Shown in pieces: positions 34,181 to 45,130 of a DNA stretch of 64,000 bases. The notes under the pieces were generated by a model. The model was not told the origin of the DNA. It did no database searches and saw only the letters and a list, made by a program, of their open reading frames with translations. Source of the DNA: Talpa occidentalis (taxonomy: Eukaryota > Chordata > Mammalia > Eulipotyphla > Talpidae); NCBI RefSeq assembly GCF_014898055.3, contig NW_023604295.1:98223591-98287590 (forward strand). The letters run 5' to 3'. Both the position numbers and the translations under genes were made by a program. Numbering within the stretch: the stretch's first letter is position 1; the number at the start of each line of letters is the position of its first letter.

Positions 34181-35943
34181 AAAGTAGGAGGAAGGACTGA
34201 GACAGTGTACTTGGAGTTTTTCTTGCCATTCACAGCCCAAATTCCTTTCTTTCTCTGCATAACCACATCCCTGTCTGATCTAAGCATTATTAATAAACAG
34301 TAACAAATAAATGAAATGCAAAACCAAAACCACCATCACCAAGTGACTCCACACATAGGCCAAGGATGGCTCCAGCCACCATGGAGAGAGAGGAGTCCTG
34401 TTGCAATCCAGTAAGGGAAACCCAAGATTGCACCCAGGTGAAGGGGCAGGGGGTGAGTCAGACTCCTGTGTGGAGACCCAGGCGCCAGGGCGATGAAGGT
34501 GACAGTGTGACATCTGGATGTTCATCGGCATGACTCCAGTGTCAGAAATACCACTCCGGTCCGTACATCTGCAGGTGAGAGGAGAGGAGGCTCGGGAATG
34601 TGCCAGACAGAATCTCAAGGACAAAGGAGGGCCCTGGCATCTCTGGTTTCTACCCGTAGAGCCTCATTGTCACCACCACACGAATATGCTCCGCAGGCTC
34701 TTCATCGCCTTCCTCACACCCTGGGATCTCCCTGGGGCCAGGTTCTTCTGCTGATAGTGCCCACTGTTCACATTGGGTTCCCCCAGGTGGAAGGCCAGGG
34801 GTTGAGGCAGGTCCCAGACTACTGAACTCTGTGGGGACATTGTGGAGTTCTCAGGGAGAGTCCACCACAGTGAGATAAGCCCCAATAGGCAGGAGCTACC
34901 ACTGATGCTGACCCAGCCAGCACAGGCCTTTTGGAGCCCACTTGACTGAGGGCCACCATCTCCTCTCTCTTGGTCTGTTCACAACCTCCCCGGAGCCATG
35001 CATGGGGTACAAGTTATTTGAAACCTCAGTTCCACAGGACATAGGTGTCCAATAAAGTTGTGACCTTGATTTGGCAGGTTTACCAAAGCACAGCAGTCTG
35101 GGTACTGCTAACTCTCCTGGCCCACACAGGAGTTTCTCCCAACCCTTCCCCCAGCAACCTGAACCTCAAGCTGGACCTGCACTCAGGCCACTTCTGACTG
35201 GGAGGCTCTGCTTCTTCCTACTCACTCAGAGTCTAGCACTTTCCATGGCAACAAAGACTTGGTTTGATTTTTCAGAGGAGATGCAAGGGAGGCCCAGCTA
35301 AGTATCAATCCCTGGCCAGCTCTCAGTGAGCCTGTGCCTTCTCTGGGGGTCAACTGGGAAGTTTAGAGGGGCTGGGCCCACCTTAGGTAATAGGTAACGT
35401 CAGTTTAGTGGGCTTTGTAGAGAAGATGTACCCCAGCCAGGAAAGTAGTGCCTGTGTCCCTGCCATACTCCTCACACCCCACCACACTCCTCTGTCCAGT
35501 GTGGATAGCTGGGGGGCTGCTCTGGGACAATGAGTTTTCAGGTCATTTCCATGAGCCACTGCCCCTGATGGCCCCCAAGTCCTCCCCTCCCTTGGGCCCT
35601 GTGGGAGCCAAAAAGAGGGGAGATATCTCTGTCCTTCCAGTTTGGAGAGGCACTGACCCCAGGAATCTTTATTTCTATTTATTGTTGTGACTGGTTGCTT
35701 GGTTGTTTTTCTCCATCTACACAAGTAGAGCTAAATCAGCAGAAAGCTGTACAGACAGAAAAGTACACAGAGAGGTAATCGACATCATGGGGTTTTCCCT
35801 CCCAATATCCCCTATCTCATCCTTTCCTTTTTTGTCATAATTAGATCCTAAGGTATTTATCATTCTGCCAATCTATGCCTAGCCCCTCTCCCATTGGCTT
35901 AACCTTGTATCAGCAGATATTTCCCTTTCATCAAGCTCTCCTG
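34181..35943. other. Unique sequence with chance ORFs
   Basis: ORFs of 113-114 codons on the minus strand (34280-34624, 35383-35724) have no recognisable domain. No confident repeat. Confidence 0.4.
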
Positions 35944-35951
35944 TCAACACC

Positions 35952-36224
35952 TTTTTTTTTTTTTTTAAGATTTATTTATTTACACGTACAAGAACCAGGG
36001 TGTAGGCCAGAGGTGTGGGGAGTGAGAGGATTCACCAGAGTCAGTGAAGAACAGAACAGGCAAACTGACTGAAATACACTGCTGAGGGGAGCAGCGGGGA
36101 GACGGGAGAGGTCTGTTGCGCCATGTGGGTTGGTCCATGGCTGGCAGGGGATCGAATTCATGCTGCAGTGGCTGGGGGGAGCTTCACGGCACTGTCTTTA
36201 GCTCCTGCACCACCAGGAAGGCCC
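35952..36224 (-). mobile_element. tRNA-derived SINE copy 5 (type B), inverted
   Basis: Poly-T then 'aagatttatttatttacacg', 'gtgagaggattcaccagagt', 'gaaatacactgctgagggga' and 'ctcctgcaccaccaggaagg'. The target duplication 'tcaacacc' with T-run occurs at 35944 and 36225. More decayed than the type A copies. Confidence 0.9.
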
Positions 36225-36236
36225 TCAACACCATTT

Positions 36237-36687
36237 TAGAGGCTGCATAGCCTTCCTAGATGGAGCCAAACCATGGTGGACATGCTCCCTGAGTGTCAGC
36301 CCTGTCTGTTGGCTTGATGTGTGTTATTGCAAAAGTAATGACATAAAAAGCTCAGCCTGCATTCCAAAATATTTCCTTGGGAGAAATCCCTACAAGTGGC
36401 ATTGTGGGTAAGTGAAGGAACATCTTTAGGGTTCTTGGTCTCTGTTGCCCAATGGCCATCGGAGGGCTGAACCAGTTTATACTTGATAAAGAGACTTCAA
36501 CAGACTGTGTGCAATGCCCATGACAGGACCCTTCATTATGACCTTGCTGCCACTATCTTGCCACCACTATCAATTCTGGGATTGCTAAACACCAAATAGC
36601 CTCCTCCTCCCCTATCCCCAAAGGCCACCATCGCCACAAAATAAAACACTTTAGACATCTTTGGAAAGAGCTGAAGGCCCAAGAGAT
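36237..36687. other. Spacer between two SINEs, no gene seen
   Basis: About 450 bases of unique DNA between oppositely oriented SINE copies 5 and 6. Confidence 0.5.
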
Positions 36688-36704
36688 AAGAAGACCAGGT
36701 TTGG

Positions 36705-36981
36705 TGCCTCCCTGGTGGCGCAGGCGGTTGAGCACAGAGCTGTGAAGCTGTCTACAGCCTCTGCAGCACGGGTTTGATCCCGGCCAGCCGGGGAGGTACC
36801 CACATGGCGCGGCAGACCTCTCCTGTCTCGGCCGTTGCTCCCCTCAGCAGTGTATTTCAGTCGATCTGCCTGTTCTGTTCCCTGCTCTGTCTTTAGTGAA
36901 TTCTCTCACCCTCCCACACATCTGGCCTGTACCCTGGTTCTTGTATGCACGAATAAATAAATCTTAAAAAAAAAAAAAAAA
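36705..36981 (+). mobile_element. tRNA-derived SINE copy 6 (type B)
   Basis: Head 'gcctccctggtggcgcaggc', a B box changed to 'ggtttgatccc', body 'cagacctctcctgtctcggc' and tail 'aataaataaatctt' with a poly-A of about 18. A perfect 17-bp target duplication, aagaagaccaggtttgg, lies at 36688-36704 and 36982-36998. Confidence 0.95.
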
Positions 36982-37139
36982 AAGAAGACCAGGTTTGGAA
37001 CCTCCCTGTTGTCATCAGGTGAACGCAGGCTTGGGGTCTTCATTGGTCAAGGAGGACACTTGAACTGGAGAGACTCCAAGTTCCCCTCCTCCATTGCCCA
37101 GGACATCTGGCAACATAAGAATTAGGGTCTGGATGGGAC

Positions 37140-37365
37140 TATCAAGTTGTCTTAGCTCATATCCCAGCTTTGCCACTGGTCAGCAAAGTGACGTTGGGCA
37201 AGTTATTTATCTGGCGTAAGCCTCAATCCTATAATTTGTAAAATGGGAATGGAGGAAATTAAATGACATATCAAATGATCACAATGACCAAATGCAATTA
37301 TATATTGATAAGTGTAAAACAATGCATGGCACAAATAAATACCACTTAAAATGGTTGATACTATC
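37140..37365 (+). repeat. MIR, near full length
   Basis: 'tatcccagctttgccactgg', 'gttgggcaagttatttatct', 'ataatttgtaaaatgggaat' and 'atgcatggcacaaataaata' follow MIR in order. The 253-codon minus ORF ending here uses it in reverse and is therefore unlikely to be a gene. Confidence 0.88.
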
Positions 37366-38970
37366 ACACTGATGGTGCTGTGGATGGCAAATATCAGCGC
37401 AACTGGAGGGGCCTCTAAAGTTGGTACAAACAGTCGGAGGAGAGAGAAAATGCCCCAGCTCCCAGTGCTTGAGCTATGAGGCAGCTGCCCACCACCTCTG
37501 TCTGACCCAGGCTGTGACTGGCACTTGGTTGCCGCCTGGCCAGAATCTGGCTGTGCAGCGTCCTCAGGCAGGCCGCTCTGAAACACAACGCTTCCCTGGG
37601 AGGGGAGTTGAAGGCCACTACACCAGGTGGTTATCAAACCCCAGGCCGACACAGAGGCTTGAAACATAATCTCCAGGATGAGATTGTCTGAACTTACTCG
37701 CTGGGGAACAAGGACACTGGACTCTGATAAGCCTGTGCGATCGCCAAGAGGAATTGTACCTGGGGCCCGTGCTGACTCATCCCGCAGACATTTCCTCTGG
37801 GCTTTGGTAAGCCAGAAGCCAGATGCGTAGGTCTGAGTATGAGAGGATGGCCCGGAGACCAGGACATAACCCTCCCCCTGAGCGGAGATTGGAGAGAAAG
37901 AGCCATGATGAAAAAATGTGTTTTGTTGCCATCCCATCCCGGCATGTAGATGCCACTGGGTCAAGCCAGGACCTTCCAGGATGAGAGGAAGGGGGCCTGG
38001 CTCAAGTCAATGGGGGTCGTTTTTACCCTAGTCACTTTTGCTCAGCAGCAACAGGAACCCTTGATTCCGGGACAGGATGTCTTCATGGGGACAACTTGGT
38101 AGGGGAAACTATTGGCATTTTTCACACCTCAGCCAGAAACTGATGTTGAGAATGGTCAAAAACTAGGGACCAGGCCAGCAGTGAATTTAAGTTTCCTACC
38201 TCTCATCCTGAGAAGGGCTCATAGTCATCAACAGTCAGGTACAAAGAGGCTAAGAACCCCTGAACTAATTATTGATGTGGTGAACAAATTTACCTACAGA
38301 AATCAAATGAAATGGTTCTATGTAATAGCAATTCAGTCTCTCATCGCAAATAAGCACACTGTTTTTTGGTAGGGAGCACCGGGAAGTAGCTGCTAAAAGG
38401 TATTTCTCTTCTGATGGCTTTGAAATTCAACATTCAGGCAAAGATTACTAATGTTTACATCCCAGAATCCTGCGACTTACCTGGAATCCACTCCTCTGTC
38501 TTTCCAATCCGAGCCCTAATTTTGTTCAGGCATCATCTCCTTTCTGCTGGCACCCCAATAGTTGCCAATTATTACCAAGTTCCTGGTTCCCCAAACACAT
38601 AGCAAGGCACACCAAGGAGCTTCAGTGTGTTCACTGTCACAAGTAGTGAGATTTAACTATTTCCAGGGAACACAATGATATTCACCAGAATCAGCTCAAG
38701 GTACTAAATAGTTTCCACTTTACTAACACCATTTCTTCATAAAGCCAGGTTTTCAGTGGTTGCTGTACTGGTGCAAACATCAGTGTAAATAGGAAATAAG
38801 GATGGTGGGGGCCAGCATCATTCCTAGGTTTAAAAGTTGGGGAGTGTGCAACAGGCATATCCATCCTATTAGTAAACGGGATAATGGTGATTTATTAAAG
38901 ATACACATTTTGTTTCTTCAATTTATATGTATCTTTTTTTTTCAAATGGCTATTAAGCTATTAGGACATA
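37366..38970. other. Unique sequence; longest ORF of the window is spurious
   Basis: A 253-codon minus-strand ORF spans 37203-37964. Its C-terminal third is the MIR translated backwards. The rest has no recognised domain. Nothing else stands out. Confidence 0.5.
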
Positions 38971-39122
38971 AATGCTTACTAATTTGTTTTTTATATACAT
39001 ATTAATTTTTTATTTTTTACATCATTGTTCATTTTTAAACAATATTTGCTTCCCCCACCCCGTCAGGTGTAGTCCCCATAGAGTTTCCTTCACCAATGCA
39101 CCCATAATGCTTACTAATTTGT
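38971..39122 (-). mobile_element. Short L1-tail type retroinsertion with 17-bp TSD
   Basis: A perfect 17-bp duplication, aatgcttactaatttgt, at 38971-38987 and 39106-39122 brackets a 118-bp insert (38988-39105). In reverse it ends in an A-rich tail near 'gatgtaaaaaataaaaaatt', after a G-rich stretch. The tail resembles the L1 tail at 57447-57601 ('gatgtaaaataaaatattta'), so a severely 5'-truncated L1 is the best guess. Confidence 0.8.
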
Positions 39123-39404
39123 ACCAAATTAACTAATAAGGAGAATTGTTAAATATTCCCTTGGGCCTAGTATGTTGTGTAAAATCACAGAGGCATGTAG
39201 GGTGGTATGACTCAGCATGGTTGAAAACCTCTGCCCTAAGTGAAAACGAACAGGGCGTTTATTTCCCTGGTACCCTGTACATGGTTCAGAGTGAGCCACT
39301 GTCAGGGCACAAGTGCCATGGTCAGAGCACTGATTCTCACTCTTTTGTTGGCAAGAACAGAGTGGCACGCAGACCCAAGTGCTGCTGGTGGCCAGCTTGT
39401 GATC
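39123..39404. other. Unique sequence, no gene seen
   Basis: No named repeat or gene. Confidence 0.35.
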
Positions 39405-39550
39405 ATGGAAAGCTTCCCTAAAGGGGAGACACCTACGTGAAAAATCACAAAGGACATGGAAGAGTCAGACTAGCACATGGGGGAAGGGCACTGCAGGAAG
39501 AGGGACAAGTGCAGCAAGGTTCTGAGATGGTAGCTGAATGAACAGAAAGA
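39405..39550 (-). mobile_element. L2 fragment, minus strand
   Basis: 'gaaagcttccctaaagggga', 'gaagggcactgcaggaagag' and 'ggacaagtgcagcaaggttc' resemble the reverse complement of the L2 3' region. Confidence 0.6.
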
Positions 39551-39639
39551 GTCCAGGCTAGATCTGCCAGATTAAGTGGCTTAGTGGCACACGAGCGTAC
39601 ATGCATGTGCATGCACACACAATACATTTATATTTCAGG

Positions 39640-39775
39640 TAGACAACAACTATTTCTTTGGTGTAAGTATGTCCCAGACATTGCATGAGATATACTTACA
39701 TCAAAAAAGTTTACTTGAAGTCCAAATTTAACTGGGTATCCTGTATTTTAATTCAGCAACTCTATTCCAGGCTCT
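39640..39775. repeat. Unnamed interspersed repeat, copy 2
   Basis: Ordered similarity to 14950-15075: 'gtgtaagtatgtcccagaca', 'gatatacttacatcaaaa' and 'tccaaatttaactgggtatc'. Same orientation as copy 1. Confidence 0.55.
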
Positions 39776-39931
39776 GCTGACCACAGCAGAGCAAGCAAGA
39801 GGAAAATAGTCCAAGAAAGTTCAGGATGGGCTCCTGGGAAGATCCTGCAGCTTGGCAAGGCTAGGTGTTATCCTACGTGCAACGGGAAGCCAGAGATCAA
39901 TTCTGAACAAAGCTGTGTACCAGCAGATCCA

Positions 39932-40160
39932 GTAGGGCATGGTGGTTAACTGCATGGACTCTGGATCCAGAGAAGCTGATTTTGGTCCCGGCTCTGCCAC
40001 TGGTAGCTATGTTTTCTCGGGTGAGCTATTAAACACTCTGTGCTTCAGTTTCCTTATCTATATAATGGGCATGATGAAAGTGATAATGCACCCCCACTGG
40101 GTTGTTGTGTGCCAAATACCTAAAAGAGCATCGGAATCAGTCTTCATTGTTGCTAATATG
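39932..40160 (+). repeat. MIR, near full length with tRNA-like head
   Basis: 'agggcatggtggttaactgc', 'atggactctggatccagaga', 'cggctctgccactggtagct', 'ctgtgcttcagtttccttat' and 'actgggttgttgtgtgccaa' cover MIR from head to 3' region. Confidence 0.92.
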
Positions 40161-41184
40161 CCCTTTAAGTAGATCCCCGGGTGGCCCTATGGAATGATGA
40201 ATGGCAGAGAGAGCAGATCAGGAGAGGAGGCAGGGAGTCCATGCAGGAGGCTGCTTCAGCCCTTCAGGAGGGACGATGGTGACTGTGGAGGCAGGGGGAA
40301 TAGCTTCAGAAGGGGGTGGGTGGGAAGGAGGTAGTTGCTTACACAGGCCTGGGTCCTGACCAGCCGTGGCCCAGCTCCCCATGGCCTGCACGCTTCTCCC
40401 TGGCCTGCAGAGGCAGGACTCAGCTTTGGAAGCTGCCATCCCTATGGATCAAAATTGGCTCTAAATGCAAATAAAGAAGGAAATCACAACAATGTGAAGC
40501 AGACTTGCCTTCTATTTCTGGCACCTTAGTAACATTAGAAAGTCCTAAAGATTTAAATGGTTTGTCATTTCAGGAAAATTCCATCTCCCTTCCAGAGCGA
40601 GGTCAAGCCTGCCAAACTCCTGCCCAAACTGTCAGACATTTCAGCTGTGCATTTTTGCCAAAGAGGGGGCAGATGGGAAACCGCAACTCACTGCTTCCTG
40701 CTGAACCTCCAACCCAGGGGTCCAGTCCTGCAGCCCAGCCTCTGTCCCTGTGGGCCAGGGCTTGGCGGCTGGACTCCAGCAGCAACGGCAAGATTCTAGT
40801 CTGGGAACCAACAGGGGGAGCCAGAGACTGCTCGGGACAGTGAACATAGCCTGGCCTGGAAGCTTTGCAAAGCTTCCAGACCCAGAATCTGGTCCCAGGA
40901 ATAGCAAACATGAAGATAATTGTACCTTCAGAAACAGCCCTTTCTCCCTGTGGGCCTTTAGGGAAAAAAAAAATGTAGAGAGCACTACATGCTGTCAAGT
41001 AATTGAACAAACTCATTCAGGGCACACCATCATCCCCTCATACACAGAGTATTTTAACAACTTCCTAACTGTCTCCTAGACTCCAGATTGATTAGCAATG
41101 TCTGCAATAGGCATAGGTGGGGGATGAGCATGCCAGGTTTATCCATTCATGGACTTGACAAATCTTGGAATACAAATGCCAGTA
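40161..41184. other. Unique sequence holding a perfect palindrome
   Basis: Overlapping chance ORFs of 109-137 codons on both strands at 40505-41079, no domain recognised. A 24-bp perfect palindrome is at 40856-40879. Confidence 0.45.
40856..40879. other. 24-bp perfect palindrome
   Basis: The half-site ctggaagctttg is followed directly by its exact reverse complement, with no spacer. It contains two AAGCTT hexamers and a central TTTGCAAA. Confidence 0.95.
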
Positions 41185-41280
41185 GTTATTAATTTGATTA
41201 TTATTAATTAATAATAATTTAATTAATATGATTAGATTATTGATTTAATTATTAATGCCATTATTTTCATTGATTTAAAA
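41185..41280. repeat. AT-rich block with 22-bp perfect palindrome
   Basis: Composed almost wholly of TAAT/ATTA words. Positions 41197-41218 are a perfect palindrome with half-site attattattaa. Confidence 0.92.
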
Positions 41281-41319
41281 AGCTAGTGGTCCCTTGCTGC
41301 CTCAAAAAAAAAAAAAGCT

Positions 41320-41650
41320 AAGCTTGATATTCAAGACATGCCATAGTCTGTATCTTATCCTCCTTGGCAACCTTAATCTTTGCTTATTACTCACTGAACC
41401 CTATGCTTCAGCCATACTGTGCCTCTAGCACACCTTCACTATTCTCAACCTACCTTTACTTGCTAGGTTCCGCCTGACTGGACTGCTCTCTCTTCCCCTC
41501 TCCAAAGTTTACTAGCCCCAACTAAAGGCCTGTACTTTCAGGGAGCCAGCCCTGATCACCCAGTCCAATTAGCACACCTTCCAATCCGCTTCTACAGCAT
41601 CTACGTGTTTATTAGCCACCGCGTCTTGAAGACCCAGAAGAATCATCTGT
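41320..41650 (+). mobile_element. L2 3' fragment
   Basis: 'ctatgcttcagccatactgt', 'gactggactgctctctcttc', 'ctttcagggagccagccctg' and 'tgtttattagccaccgcg' follow the L2 order, diverged. Confidence 0.6.
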
Positions 41651-41704
41651 TTTTTGTGCATGTGGAGTTTGCCAATCTAGCCTATAATTTTCACCCATTC
41701 TTTC

Positions 41705-41858
41705 ACTCAATAAGATAAGAATCTTATCTTGTAAGCATGACCACCTCCATTTTATAAACAGGGAAATAAAGCTCAGAGAGGTTAAGTGACTTGTCCAAGA
41801 ACACGCAACTAATAAATGCTAGGATTCAGACTCCAGCCTTCCTGAATTCAACTCTTTT
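41705..41858 (-). repeat. MIR, minus strand, ended by SINE insertion
   Basis: 'ccattttataaacagggaaa', 'gctcagagaggttaagtgac' and 'ttgtccaagaacacgcaact' match reversed MIR. SINE copy 7 is inserted at its 3' side. Confidence 0.88.
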
Positions 41859-42168
41859 TTTTTTTTTTAATAGAGGCATGTTTTATTTATTTATTTGTTT
41901 GTTTGTTTGTTTGTTTGTTTATACATGCACTGGGTACAGTCAGAAGCGCGGGAGGGTGAGAGAATTCACCAGAGCCAGAGCGGGGAGCAGAGCAGGCAGA
42001 AGGACCGAAGTACACTGCTGAGGGGAGCAGTGGGCGGCAGGAGAGGTCTGCGTGCCATGTGGGACCCTCCTCAGGTGGCCGGGGAGCAGCCGGGGATCGA
42101 GCCGGCGCCGCAGAGGCCGAGGACAGACTCGCAACCCAGCGCTCAACCGCTGCACCACCGGGGAAGCC
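41859..42168 (-). mobile_element. tRNA-derived SINE copy 7 (type A), inverted
   Basis: Poly-T, then (TTTG)n, 'acatgcactgggtacagtca', 'tgtgggaccctcctcaggtg' and 'gctgcaccaccggggaagcc'. A perfect 18-bp target duplication, cctgaattcaactctttt, lies at 41841-41858 and 42169-42186. Its translation produces a cysteine/phenylalanine/valine repeat ORF that is not a gene. Confidence 0.96.
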
Positions 42169-42186
42169 CCTGAATTCAACTCTTTT

Positions 42187-43384
42187 GCCCTGCTTCAGGG
42201 TTCCTCCCAGGGAGACACCATAGAAGCCCCTGTAGAGGGCAATGCTGAGCCCCAATGGATACGCTTGACACTTCAGGGACACTCAAAAGCTATTTGCGTT
42301 ATGACTAATGGAGCGCTAATGGGGGAGTGTGACATGCGAAGGCGGATGCTGGACAGGCTTACTGGGCAGTGGGATTTGCCCGTCTCCCCAGTAATCCCAA
42401 CTCCCAGGAGCCCCCTGATTCCACTGGTGGAAAGCCAGCAAGGCTGGTGATCCACACAGACCATGAATTTTCTGCCTTTTTGTTTTCTGCCTGCCCTCTC
42501 TCTTCCCCCAAGCCTCAGTCTGACCATCCTTGGATGATTCAGCCTTGACCTGCTAAGCAGCCACACTGGCTGCTTCAATCACATGGAAGAGCCAGAAATG
42601 TCTGTCACTTGTGCCCTCAGTTTATCTTTAGAAGAAGAATGACTGAAAGGACCTCCACTGCCCAGGATGATTGTTTTGACAGGTTTTTATTGTGCATAAA
42701 ATTGCGTCATTGTTTTGTTTAACATTGAAAGGAGTTAAACTGCTATGAACTTCATGTGCCACCCCCAGTAAACCATTAGGTCCCTTCTGTGTTCCTGACT
42801 TTATAAGTCTGTTTCTCTCAGAGGAACATCTGTTGTATACTTAAATGACCTTAGTTCAAAGGCACGTTCAACAAAAAATTCTTAACTCCACTAGGAAGCA
42901 TTTGCGGGTATCCGTTTCTCTGAGCTGGTCGCAGTATTCAGGGCTTCTCCATTAACAGCTGTGCACATCTGCCCGTGTGGGCAGAGGCCCCTCTCTTTCC
43001 GCAGGTCATTTAAAAATGCTCAGGCCTGCTTTTCGGCCTCATTCCCACTCTGACCCAAGCAAGTGAGACTCGCCAAAGTCTCCATTTTATGTGCATCAAT
43101 AGCCAGGGCTCTACTGAAATATAATTTTTACCCCACGTGCAGAGGGAGTGTGATGAAAGACAAGCAAGGGGTGTTCTGTTAATCCTTGGAAAGAACATGA
43201 ATGAGCATTAGGAATTTCAAGCAACTTGACAAATGTAGGAAAAACAGACTGTTCTTAGCCAAACACAGAGGAATTTGAGGAGAAAAAATGAGCCTGTTGC
43301 AGGGACAGATTATAAGGAGACAACATCATGGAGGCCATAAAAATCTTATTGGCAACAGAGGCGAGGCTGGGCTGTCTGGCTTTC
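42187..43384. other. Unique sequence, no gene seen
   Basis: An ORF of 132 codons (42052-42450) begins in the SINE and is not credible. No other repeat is recognised. Confidence 0.4.
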
Positions 43385-43465
43385 ATATTGATTAGCTCAT
43401 CCTAAAGTTATCCCCATTTACCAGATGAGTCAGCAGACATTCAGAGCTCCTGACTTGACCAGAGG
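43385..43465 (-). repeat. MIR fragment, minus strand
   Basis: 'gttatccccatttaccagat' with 'gagtcagcagacattcagag' fits reversed MIR. Confidence 0.5.
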
Positions 43466-44959
43466 AGAGCCCACGCATCTACCCCCCACCACCATTGAGA
43501 TGTGGCTCCAGGCTAAATTGGACCACAAGAGTGAGGCGCTCTGAATGTCTCCTCCCTCAGATCCTCTGCTTCGGGCTTGACTCTCAGTGGGTCTTCATGA
43601 AGCTAGCGAGTTTCTTTTTTCTTAGCGTTCAGTTTTTCAGAGACTATAACTTCTTGAAGATGCGCTGATGTCAAGTCCATCACGCATCAGGGAAACGCAA
43701 AATTTACTTTCTCCAGGAGGCTGGGGAGGTGGGCTGTCCCAGTACAACAAAACCGGGTTTGCTTGGGGGGAACCTCGCTCTCCAGTCTGCCATGGGTCTG
43801 TGGCAACTGGGTCCCAAATCAGTTTCGGGCTCTGTCTGGGACCCCTTACCTAAATGGGGTCATGGATTTTCATGCACATGCAAATCTTCGAGTTGTTAAA
43901 ACGTTTCTGGAAGTTGGTGGATTTCTGCAAGGCAGGTTCATGGAATGGTGCCTTCTTGCAGTTGGGAAAGTCATTGCTAAAAATAGAGGAAAGAGGGATT
44001 TTGCCTTATTTGGAGATGGTTGGCCTGAACTGTCTCCTGCTTCCTATGTTATCTTTTAGAGAAAGTTGAAGAAATTTATTCACGAGGAAACAAAAGTGTT
44101 TTATAAGGTATAGATCAAATTCCATTGTTAAGCCTTTTAAAGACTGCTGGTGTCTCTTTGTTGGACCAAAATTTCACACGTTTATTCTGTGATGCTGGTG
44201 GCATGTAGACTCATCTGGGTCTGAGGGACCCTCAAGTGCTTTGTTTGGTTTGGGAGCCTAAAGCTCTAGTTGAAATAGGATGTGCCCAGTCGCGCTTTCA
44301 TTTACTTGCCTCTGCGTCAGGCTCCATAATGGCTTGAAGGTGGGTGTAAAGAGGAACCAGTGAGGCCCACCGGTGCCTGGCTGTGGGGAGTAGCCTGGGG
44401 CGAAGAAGGGTTCCTAACCTGGCCTGGGGTAAGGGGGTGGCTGCAAGAGCTGAGCTTTGGAGGAATTTTAAAGGATTCGGATGAACAAGATGGGAGAGAA
44501 TTATAGGGAGAGGAGAGGCACTGGAAAGGCCTGGGGTGCTGCTGGGGGGTATGTTTCAGCAGTTCCTTGGGCCCAGCTGGATGGTGGAGGATGAGGTCGG
44601 TGCCTGCAAATACAGAGCCAGCGTGAAGGTGAGGCTGGTCAGGCCCACACAAAGACAGGCTCTGACCCCCACTTGCATGGCTCACCTCACTTCCTAACTC
44701 TCCTTCCGGTCCTCTCCATCTATATCTTGATTCATACTTTTTGATATTCTGTTTATCACATTTTTTTGCATTAATTTTGATTCTAAAAATATTGTACTGA
44801 AGCATTTATCTTGATTACTGAGCTTTTGGGCATCCCCTTAAATTGTGTGCCTGACGTAAGTGCCTCACTCTCCCCACCTTAGCCCCAGCCCATTCAAGAA
44901 AGGAGACCTGGGAAGTGGACAGGACAGAGAGGGGCCCCAGGGGTGGCTGAGCACTTTGC
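43466..44959. other. Unique repeat-free sequence
   Basis: About 1.5 kb without recognised repeats. ORFs of 98 (43763-44059) and 162 codons (44317-44805, minus) have no recognised domains. Repeat-free non-coding blocks can be conserved enhancers, but that cannot be judged from one genome. Confidence 0.4.
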
Positions 44960-45130
44960 CTCTCATGCTGAAGGCAGTGGGGAGCCACTGAGGATGGTAA
45001 AGCAAAGATATGACACCACTCAATGTGCTTTAGAAGTTCTATCAAGAACAGGAGGGTAGAGGGAGCCAGGGGCTGGAAGACCCAGAGGGAGCAAGGCCAA
45101 GAATCACAGGGGAAGAATGCTAAGGTCCCG
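44960..45130 (-). mobile_element. L2 fragment, minus strand
   Basis: 'cagtggggagccactgagga', 'aagcaaagatatgacaccac' and 'aaggccaagaatcacagg' resemble reversed L2. Confidence 0.5.

Noticed and set aside
37203..37964. 253-codon minus-strand ORF, the longest in the window
   Set aside because: Its C-terminal third is a MIR read backwards, the rest has no recognisable domain, and no promoter or splice context supports it.
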